From an uncultured Thiothrix sp. (lineage in GTDB: Bacteria > Pseudomonadota > Gammaproteobacteria > Poriferisulfidales > GCA-002705445): DNA of 64,000 bases. The stretch lies in assembly GCA_902624655.1 (NCBI GenBank), contig CACNYJ010000001.1:248001-312000 (forward strand). Direction: 5' to 3'. A program made the position numbers and the translations under genes. The notes under the pieces are model-generated. The model worked only from the letters and a program-made list of their open reading frames with translations, ran no database searches and was not told the DNA's origin. Positions 57,978-64,000 of the stretch are shown piece after piece (the stretch's first letter is position 1; the number at the start of each line of letters is the position of its first letter).

Positions 57978-58943
57978 ATGTCTAAAATAATTCTTACAGG
58001 CGCGACTGGCTTCATAGGCACAAACTTCCTTATACACTTGATGAAAAAAACGGATTATGAAGTTCTATGTTTAGGAAATTCAAGAGGCTTGCAAGTTAAA
58101 GAAAAATATTTTCAAGAATATGGCTCCGAAAGGATCTCTTTTGCGAAAGTAAATCTCTACGACTTAGAGATTACAAAAGGAGTTATTCGCGATGCCGATT
58201 ATGTAATTCATATGGCAGGAAGGGTTGGAAATGCTGCTACTGTAAATGACTTAGCTCTCTACGTTGATGACATATTGTTAACAGCTAATGTCGCAAGCGC
58301 AGCTGCTGAAAATGGTATTAAAAAAATGCTTTATAGCTCAAGCTCAACTGGTTATAAGAACGCCGAATATCCAATTAAAGAAGAAGAATATTTCCAAGAC
58401 CAACCTGCTTACACGGGATATGGTGAAATGCGTCGCTATATTGAAAGATTATTAGAACACCTTTGTGAACATTCTGATCTTGAAATTATAATCGCCCGGG
58501 CTGGCGCTGTGTATGGTTGTTATGATAATTTTGATTTAGCAACTTGCCATTATGTACCAGCTTTGATAAAAAAATATTTGGACAAAAGCTCTGACGATCT
58601 GAAAGTTTGGGGGCAAGGTAAAGAAGAACGTGACTTAATGTTTACAGAAGATTTTGTTGCCGGTTGCATGACTGTTTTTGAGAAAGGTAAATCAATAGAT
58701 CCTATAAATGTTGCCACAGGTTACACTGTTTCAATCTCCGATGTTATTAATGCTATTGCCACAGTCGCTATTAAAAAAGGTATTAAAAAGAAAAAGATAA
58801 TTTTTCAACCAGAGAAACCAGTTGCAATTCCATATAGATGTCTAAGTATCGACAAACTTAAGTCACTTGGTTTTGGCAAAACCCAGGATCTCAAAACAGG
58901 AATTGAGAAAACTATTGAATGGTATATCAAAGATCAGCCTTAA
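57978..58943 (+). CDS. Extended SDR outside the island, YxxxR in place of YxxxK
   Basis: The 321-residue product has LTGATGFIGTNFL (5-17), a Ser-rich SSSSTGYKNAEYP, and VWGQGKEERDLMFTEDF, as in nucleotide-sugar epimerases. The catalytic segment reads GYGEMRRY, so the usual lysine is arginine (YGEMR). It is most like the SDRs of the island (18252, 49589), yet lies between secF and suhB, apart from them. It may be a detached member of the same pathway. It overlaps the convergent suhB by 4 bases, with no spacer for a terminator. Confidence 0.7.
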   Translation: MSKIILTGATGFIGTNFLIHLMKKTDYEVLCLGNSRGLQVKEKYFQEYGSERISFAKVNLYDLEITKGVIRDADYVIHMAGRVGNAATVNDLALYVDDILLTANVASAAAENGIKKMLYSSSSTGYKNAEYPIKEEEYFQDQPAYTGYGEMRRYIERLLEHLCEHSDLEIIIARAGAVYGCYDNFDLATCHYVPALIKKYLDKSSDDLKVWGQGKEERDLMFTEDFVAGCMTVFEKGKSIDPINVATGYTVSISDVINAIATVAIKKGIKKKKIIFQPEKPVAIPYRCLSIDKLKSLGFGKTQDLKTGIEKTIEWYIKDQP

Positions 58944-59737
58944 ATTTTCCCTTTGAGATTTTCTATAATCTCTTTGTGAAGATTAATATTTGCCGCTAAT
59001 ACATTTCCTGATTCAAAGAAATTTGTAGAATTATCAATATCGCTCACATAACCTCCAGCTTCAAGTACAATTATAGAACCAGCAGCTATATCCCAAGGTT
59101 TTAAATTGAACTCCCAAAATCCATCAAGCCTTCCTGCAGCAACATATGCCAAATCTAAAGCAGCTGCGCCAAGTCTTCTTATGCTGCCACATCTTGCATC
59201 CATTAAGGCGCGAAGTGTTTCAATGTAAACTCCGGAAGTATCTTTTTTTCGATAAGGTATGCCAGTACCAAAAACCGCTGACTTAATTTTATAACAATTT
59301 GAAACCCTGATCCTTTTGTTGTTAAGATAGGCGCCATTTCCCTCCTCCGCACAAAAAAGCTCATTTTTGAAGGGGTCATACACTACTCCAAGTATTGGAA
59401 CTTTATTTTTACAAAGACCAATGGATATCGCAAATTGCGGAATTCCATGAATAAAATTTGTAGTTCCATCTAAAGGATCAATAAACCATTCATATTCTGA
59501 ATTAACATTGTTAGATCCACTCTCTTCTGCTGTAATTTTATAATTTGGATATTTTTTTGTAAGCTCATCTGTAATTATTTTTTCAGACTCTTGGTCAGCT
59601 TCTGATACATAGTCGTTAAATCCTTTTGAAGTAATTTTAAGACTGTCTAATCTTGAATAGAATCTCATTACAGATTTACCAGCGAGCAAAGAAGTATTGA
59701 CAGCAGTATTCAACTGAGCACTAAAGGTTTTATTCAT
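58940..59737 (-). CDS. suhB: Inositol monophosphatase family protein SuhB
   Basis: The 265-residue product has the metal-binding EES (71-73), IDPLDGTTNFIHG (86-98) and the distal PWDIAAGSII, which define the family. In gammaproteobacteria SuhB also acts in the ribosomal RNA antitermination complex. Its place before trmJ and the isc genes agrees with the Pseudomonas-type order. It is divergent from trmJ with a 77-base spacer. It differs from the CysQ-type protein at 31235, with which it shares only the superfamily motifs. Confidence 0.93.
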   Translation of the reverse strand: MNKTFSAQLNTAVNTSLLAGKSVMRFYSRLDSLKITSKGFNDYVSEADQESEKIITDELTKKYPNYKITAEESGSNNVNSEYEWFIDPLDGTTNFIHGIPQFAISIGLCKNKVPILGVVYDPFKNELFCAEEGNGAYLNNKRIRVSNCYKIKSAVFGTGIPYRKKDTSGVYIETLRALMDARCGSIRRLGAAALDLAYVAAGRLDGFWEFNLKPWDIAAGSIIVLEAGGYVSDIDNSTNFFESGNVLAANINLHKEIIENLKGKI

Positions 59738-59814
59738 ATATTCACACTTTTAGATCAACAAATGATGCTACTATAATACATGATAACAAATTTTAAAAAT
59801 ATATAATTTAACAG

Positions 59815-60534
59815 ATGATTAAATTTTCAGATGTAAAAATAGTTCTTTTAGAAACCAGTCATCCAGGAAATATTGGATCAGTAGCAAGAGCTATGAAAAC
59901 TATGCAATTTAGCGAGCTACATGTTGTAAACCCGTTATGCGAAATAAATGATATTTCATTTGCAATGGCATCTAATGCAAAAGATATATTAGAATCTGCG
60001 AAAGTAAGTAAGAATTTAAATATCGTCCTAAAAGATTGTAATTTTGTTATTGGAACAACAGCTAGACAGAGAGATATCCCTATAGAAATTATCAATCCAA
60101 AAAAATTAGCAGATAATATTTCAAAATATCAGTATGGCAAAATTGCAATCCTTCTGGGAAATGAGTCAAGAGGACTTACAAACGATCAGCTATCAAAATG
60201 CAATATTGGTTGCCACATACCCTCAAATAAAGCATACACGAGTTTAAATATTGCTTCATCATTACAAATAATTTTGTACGAGATTTTAATGAAATCTAAT
60301 ACAGGTATGTCAAATATCAATAAAATCGATAAAAAAAATCTTGCAAGTCATGATAAGGTAACTGCTTTTTTAGAACATACAGATAAAGTACTGAAAGATA
60401 TAAATTTTATTAAAGATGATAGACCAATGATCTCTAGAAAAATTCAACATATCTTCAAAAAAGCTGATTTAACAGAAGAAGAAATCAATATTTTAAGGGG
60501 AATACTAACTGCAATTGAGAATCATTCTCAATAA
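59815..60534 (+). CDS. trmJ: TrmJ, tRNA (cytidine/uridine-2'-O-)-methyltransferase
   Basis: TrmJ methylates the 2'-O of nucleotide 32 in tRNAs. The 239-residue SPOUT protein has VLLETSHPGNIGSVARAMK (10-28), FVIGTTARQRD, LLGNESRGLTNDQL and the knot end SLNIASSLQIILYE. Length fits. The neighbours (suhB, iscR) are the standard ones. The cysE gene, often found between trmJ and iscR in Pseudomonas, is absent here. The stop is 88 bases before iscR, where the isc promoter lies. Confidence 0.93.
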   Translation: MIKFSDVKIVLLETSHPGNIGSVARAMKTMQFSELHVVNPLCEINDISFAMASNAKDILESAKVSKNLNIVLKDCNFVIGTTARQRDIPIEIINPKKLADNISKYQYGKIAILLGNESRGLTNDQLSKCNIGCHIPSNKAYTSLNIASSLQIILYEILMKSNTGMSNINKIDKKNLASHDKVTAFLEHTDKVLKDINFIKDDRPMISRKIQHIFKKADLTEEEINILRGILTAIENHSQ

Positions 60535-60557
60535 AATCAATAACATATAAACAAATA

Positions 60558-60590
60558 ATAGTTGACAATATTACTAGGTTAAATCATTAT
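60558..60590 (+). promoter_or_regulatory. isc operon promoter with IscR-type box
   Basis: The -35 TTGACA (60562-60567) and a -10-like CATTAT (60585-60590) are 17 bases apart. Bases 60558-60582, beginning ATAGTTGAC, fit the 25-base type 1 IscR-binding consensus at about 20 places by my count, and cover the -35 box. This agrees with the known autorepression of iscRSUA by [2Fe-2S]-IscR in E. coli. iscR starts at 60623, about 32 bases beyond the -10 box. Confidence 0.75.
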
Positions 60591-60622
60591 TGTAGTATTA
60601 GTAAATAATGACTTAATGAAAT

Positions 60623-61060
60623 ATGAAATTGACCACAAAAAGTAGATATGCTGTCACAGCGATGCTAGATATTGCTTACCATAATAAAGGTAATCCGATA
60701 TCGTTGCCCGAAATAGCAGATAGACAGAATATTTCCTTATCATATCTTGAGCAATTATTTTCTAGACTAAAGAAGAGTGGACTTGTTGAAAGCATTAAAG
60801 GTCCAGGAGGAGGTTATATGTTATCGAAGGGTGCTGACGATATTGTGATATCTGAAGTCATTCAGGCTGTTGATGAAGATTTGGAAACTACGGCATGTAA
60901 TGGAAAATCAAATTGCCATAATAATCATCAGTGCATTTCTCATAACTTATGGCAAGACCTTGGAGTTGAGATAAAAAATTTTTTATCAGACATTACTTTG
61001 CAACAAGTAATCTCTAAAAATAATAGTGATATTAAAGAGATTAAATTATCGGAGTATTAA
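60623..61060 (+). CDS. iscR: IscR, iron-sulfur cluster regulator
   Basis: IscR is an Rrf2-family repressor of the isc operon. The 145-residue product starts with KLTTKSRYAVTAMLDIA and has a winged helix with SLSYLEQLFSRLKKSGLVES and GPGGGYML. The cluster ligands C-x5-C-x5-C are seen in ACNGKSNCHNNHQCISH, and the histidine 3 residues later also matches. It is therefore probably the true [2Fe-2S] IscR acting on the box upstream. iscS follows after no spacer at all (the ATG adjoins the TAA). Confidence 0.96.
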   Translation: MKLTTKSRYAVTAMLDIAYHNKGNPISLPEIADRQNISLSYLEQLFSRLKKSGLVESIKGPGGGYMLSKGADDIVISEVIQAVDEDLETTACNGKSNCHNNHQCISHNLWQDLGVEIKNFLSDITLQQVISKNNSDIKEIKLSEY

Positions 61061-62284
61061 ATGAGCAAAAAGGAAACACCAATTTATTTAGATTATGCAT
61101 CAACAACACCCATAGACGATAGGGTCGCAAAGAAGATGCTTGAGTATATGACAACAGACGGAATGTACGGTAACCCAGCATCTCGATCACATAGCTTTGG
61201 TTGGGACGCAGACGATGCGGTCTCTCAAAGTAGACAGCACGTTGCCGATCTAATAAATGCAGACCCAAGGGAAATTGTTTGGACTAGTGGAGCAACTGAG
61301 TCTGATAATTTAGCAATTAAAGGAGCTGCTCATTTTTATAAGAAAAAAGGAAAACATGTAATTACTATTAAAACTGAGCACAAAGCAGTTTTAGACGCCT
61401 GTAGACAATTGGAGAGAGAAGGATTTGAAGTAACTTATATGGAACCAATGCCAAATGGGCTCATTAATATTGAAAAGCTAGAGTCAGAGATTAGAGATGA
61501 CACAGTATTAATTTCCATTATGCATGTAAATAATGAAATAGGAGTTATTCAAGATATTGAAGCAATAGGAGAATTAGCGAGAAGTAAAAAAATTATTTTT
61601 CATGTTGATGCTGCTCAGAGCGCAGGTAAGGTTGAGATAGACTTACAAAAAATGAAAGTAGACTTAATGAGTTTCTCAGCACACAAAATTTATGGACCAA
61701 AAGGTATCGGAGCTTTGTACGTCAGAAGAAAACCCAGAGTGAGACTTGAAGCTCAGATACATGGCGGAGGTCATGAAAGAGGGTTACGTTCAGGTACATT
61801 ACCAACCCATCAAATAGTTGGAATGGGAGAAGCTTTCAGAATTGCAAAAGAGGAAATGGAAAGTGATTATGATAAAGTTTCTCAATTGAGAAATAGATTG
61901 TGGAATGGCTTGAAAGATATTGAGGAAGTTTATTTAAATGGTGATTTCGAGAATAGGTATCCAGGTATTATGAATATTAGTTTTAATTATGTAGAGGGAG
62001 AATCTTTGATTATGGCGACTAAGGATATTGCGGTATCAAGTGGGTCCGCATGTACTTCTGCATCCTTGGAACCGAGTTTCGTTCTCAGAGCAATCGGAAG
62101 ATCAGACGAACTTGCTCATAGTTCATTAAGGATGTCTATTGGTAGGTTTACAACAGAAGATGAGATCGACACTACAATCGAGACAGTCTCAAAAGCTGTT
62201 GAAAAATTAAGAGCTTTATCACCTTTATGGGAAATGTATAAAGATGGCATTGATATGAGTAAGATAGAATGGGCAGCACACTAA
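61061..62284 (+). CDS. iscS: Cysteine desulfurase IscS
   Basis: IscS takes sulfur from cysteine for Fe-S clusters and tRNA thiolation. The 407-residue PLP enzyme has [19 protein letters not shown] near the N-terminus, [37 protein letters not shown] with the PLP lysine and [19 protein letters not shown] with the mobile catalytic cysteine. Length equals the E. coli form plus 3. It is the first enzyme gene of the operon and starts right after the iscR stop. Confidence 0.98.
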   Translation: MSKKETPIYLDYASTTPIDDRVAKKMLEYMTTDGMYGNPASRSHSFGWDADDAVSQSRQHVADLINADPREIVWTSGATESDNLAIKGAAHFYKKKGKHVITIKTEHKAVLDACRQLEREGFEVTYMEPMPNGLINIEKLESEIRDDTVLISIMHVNNEIGVIQDIEAIGELARSKKIIFHVDAAQSAGKVEIDLQKMKVDLMSFSAHKIYGPKGIGALYVRRKPRVRLEAQIHGGGHERGLRSGTLPTHQIVGMGEAFRIAKEEMESDYDKVSQLRNRLWNGLKDIEEVYLNGDFENRYPGIMNISFNYVEGESLIMATKDIAVSSGSACTSASLEPSFVLRAIGRSDELAHSSLRMSIGRFTTEDEIDTTIETVSKAVEKLRALSPLWEMYKDGIDMSKIEWAAH

Positions 62285-62309
62285 GAATTATTAGATAGGA
62301 GAAAATAAA

Positions 62310-62708
62310 ATGGCATATGGTAAGAAAGTTTTAGATCATTATGAAAATCCAAGGAATGTTGGAACTTTGGATAAAAATGATAAATCTGTAGGAACTGGCA
62401 TGGTTGGTGCCCCAGCTTGCGGAGATGTCATGAAACTTCAAATAAAGGTTAATGACGAAGGAGTAATAGAAGACGCAAAATTCAAAACTTATGGATGTGG
62501 ATCTGCTATTGCATCATCAAGTTTACTTACAGAGTGGGTTAGAGGCAAAACAGTGGAGCAAGCTCAAGAAATTAAAAATAGTGAGATCGCTGAAGAACTT
62601 GCATTACCGCCTGTGAAAATTCATTGTTCTGTTCTTGCAGAGGACGCTATTAAGGCTGCAGTTAACGACTATTACGAAAAAAATGTAAAGAAAGAAGAGA
62701 TAGCTTAA
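62310..62708 (+). CDS. iscU: Fe-S scaffold protein IscU
   Basis: IscU is the scaffold on which new clusters are built. The 132-residue product has the three cysteine ligands in GAPACGDV, YGCGSAIASS and IHCSVLAEDA, and the HscA-recognition motif LPPVK just before the third. A good ribosome site (AGGAGAA) precedes the ATG. It is 25 bases after iscS and 4 bases before iscA. Confidence 0.98.
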   Translation: MAYGKKVLDHYENPRNVGTLDKNDKSVGTGMVGAPACGDVMKLQIKVNDEGVIEDAKFKTYGCGSAIASSSLLTEWVRGKTVEQAQEIKNSEIAEELALPPVKIHCSVLAEDAIKAAVNDYYEKNVKKEEIA

Positions 62709-62712
62709 TTAA

Positions 62713-63036
62713 ATGGCAATAACGATTACAGAAAATGCGGCTGATAGAGCAAAAAAATTTCTCGGTAACAGAGGTCATGGAGTAGGACTAAGAATTGGCA
62801 TAAAAACTACAGGTTGCTCTGGAATGTCTTACGTAATCGAATTCGCTGACACTATAGAAAAGGAAGACACAGTGTTTGAGGAGAAAGGTATCAAAATTAT
62901 CGTAGATCCAAAATGCCTTCTGTACCTAGATGGCACAGAAATTGATTTTGGCAAAGAAGGGTTAAATGAGGGTTTTAAGTTTATAAATCCTAACGAAAAA
63001 GCAAGATGTGGATGTGGCGAAAGTTTTAGCGTTTAA
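62713..63036 (+). CDS. iscA: A-type Fe-S carrier IscA
   Basis: IscA carries Fe-S clusters to target proteins. The 107-residue product has [15 protein letters not shown] at the start and the three conserved cysteines in [11 protein letters not shown] and ARCGCGESF at the end. Length is the family norm. hscB follows after 41 bases, in the standard isc order. Confidence 0.97.
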   Translation: MAITITENAADRAKKFLGNRGHGVGLRIGIKTTGCSGMSYVIEFADTIEKEDTVFEEKGIKIIVDPKCLLYLDGTEIDFGKEGLNEGFKFINPNEKARCGCGESFSV

Positions 63037-63077
63037 GATAAAGAAATAAATATAAATTTTTTTATTAGGAACATCAC

Positions 63078-63593
63078 ATGGCAATTGATTTTAACCAAAA
63101 CTATTTCCAACTTTTTGAATTAGAAAGTTCTTTTGATGTCAATCAAGAAAATTTAGAAAAGAAATACCTTAACTTCCAGAAAACTTTCCATCCAGATAAA
63201 TTTGTTAATGCTAGCGATCAGGAAAAAAGAATTTCATTGCAAATTATATCGTATATAAATGAAGCTTATGAGACATTAAACAACGATTATTTAAAAAGTA
63301 TGTATTTATTGAAAATTAATGGTTATGAGATCGATGATCAAAATACAACAATTTCTGATCCTGATTTCTTAATGCATCAAATGGAATTGAGAGAGGAACT
63401 TGAGGAGATTAAAGAAAGCCAAAATTCTAATCTTAAAAAAAATTTTATAAAAAAGATAAACGAGCATAAGAAGGAATGTTTGGAAGGTTTTAAAAAAAAA
63501 TTCAATGATAATATTTTTGAAGAAGCATCTCAAAAAGTCAAGGAAATGAAATTTTATTTATCTATCGAAAATGAAATATTAAAGGATAATTAA
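63078..63593 (+). CDS. hscB: HscB, co-chaperone of HscA
   Basis: HscB brings IscU to the HscA chaperone. The 171-residue product has a J domain with the HPD motif (in FQKTFHPDKFVNA), INEAYETLNNDYLKSMYLL and a C-terminal helical domain, as in HscB of about 170 residues. It is 3 bases before hscA, so the two are co-translated. Confidence 0.95.
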   Translation: MAIDFNQNYFQLFELESSFDVNQENLEKKYLNFQKTFHPDKFVNASDQEKRISLQIISYINEAYETLNNDYLKSMYLLKINGYEIDDQNTTISDPDFLMHQMELREELEEIKESQNSNLKKNFIKKINEHKKECLEGFKKKFNDNIFEEASQKVKEMKFYLSIENEILKDN

Positions 63594-63596
63594 GAA

Positions 63597-64000
63597 ATGG
63601 CTTTATTACAAATATCTGAACCAGGAAAAACACAAGCACCGCATGAGAAAAAATTCTTTATTGGTATTGATTTAGGCACAACTAATTCTCTTGTAGCTGT
63701 GATTCAGAATGGCTCACCAACAGTTCTTACAGATAAGGGAAATAAGGAGTTATTTCCCTCAGTGGTGCAATATAAAGAAGATGGAACTGTAATTATTTGC
63801 AATGAATCAAATCAAGAAGATTTAATAACGTTTCGATCAATAAAAAGATTCATAGGAAAAAATACTAAAGATTTTCAAAAAAACAAACCTTATTTGCCAT
63901 GTAAATTCATTCCTGATGAAAACATCATTAAATTTGAAGTTTTTGATAAAGTTTTGACTCCGATAGAAATATCTTCAGAGATTTTAAAATATTTAAAAAA
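63597..64000 (+). CDS. hscA: HscA, Hsp70-type chaperone (3' end outside window)
   Basis: HscA is the specialised Hsp70 that helps cluster release from IscU. The frame starts at ATG 63597, 3 bases after hscB, and is open to the right edge. It reads [18 protein letters not shown], then [15 protein letters not shown], the ATPase phosphate-1 motif, and [21 protein letters not shown]. The leader and the ISEPG start are HscA-specific and separate it from DnaK. About 134 codons are present of the usual 620. Confidence 0.96.
   Translation, partial: MALLQISEPGKTQAPHEKKFFIGIDLGTTNSLVAVIQNGSPTVLTDKGNKELFPSVVQYKEDGTVIICNESNQEDLITFRSIKRFIGKNTKDFQKNKPYLPCKFIPDENIIKFEVFDKVLTPIEISSEILKYLK

Overview
The window comes from an AT-rich bacterial chromosome, most likely a gammaproteobacterium. 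The flanking housekeeping genes keep an order I know from Pseudomonas-type gammaproteobacteria: hflK-hflC-hisZ-purA on the left, and tgt-yajC-secD-secF ... suhB-trmJ-iscR-iscS-iscU-iscA-hscB-hscA on the right. The low GC, short spacers and many 1-, 4- and 8-base gene overlaps suggest a streamlined marine lineage such as SAR86. That taxonomic guess is inference and rests on no marker comparison.

Layout: (1) 1-4293, the hflKC protease-modulator genes, hisZ and purA; hflK is cut by the left edge. (2) 4309-53713, a surface-polysaccharide island of about 49 kb inserted between purA and tgt, with no tRNA, integrase or insertion sequence at its edges. (3) 53907-64000, tgt, the Sec accessory genes yajC-secD-secF, a stray sugar epimerase, suhB, trmJ and the isc iron-sulfur operon behind a recognisable IscR-type promoter; hscA is cut by the right edge.

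The island encodes an ABC-exporter route (O-antigen ligase, Wzm, Wzt) and at least three nucleotide-sugar supplies. A full GDP-D-glycero-D-manno-heptose set is present (gmhA, hddA and a fused hddC-gmhB). ManC, two GMD-type dehydratases, a His-for-Lys DegT dehydratase and a fucose-synthase-like reductase point to GDP-6-deoxy or GDP-3,6-dideoxy hexoses. rfbF, rfbG, an rfbH-like gene, a reductase and an RmlC-like gene point to a CDP-deoxyhexose. A sulfation set (sulfotransferase, APS kinase, PAP phosphatase) suggests a sulfated glycan. A GtrB-like polyprenyl-phosphate glycosyltransferase, a flippase-like membrane protein and four related GT-C-like membrane proteins suggest that sugars are also added on the periplasmic side.

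The least explained part is 7097-27261. It holds two complete but different thiamine-diphosphate E1 alpha/beta pairs with no E2 or E3, four Fe(II)/2-oxoglutarate oxygenases (a fifth lies at 32190), a DJ-1/PfpI protein, a cupin, a small HAD protein, a methyltransferase, and four members of one divergent GT-A-like family marked by a D-x-x-x-x-x-x-KNWD signature. I read this as a candidate pathway for a highly modified, possibly branched or chain-extended, heptose-derived sugar. This is a hypothesis from gene content and needs biochemical or structural proof.
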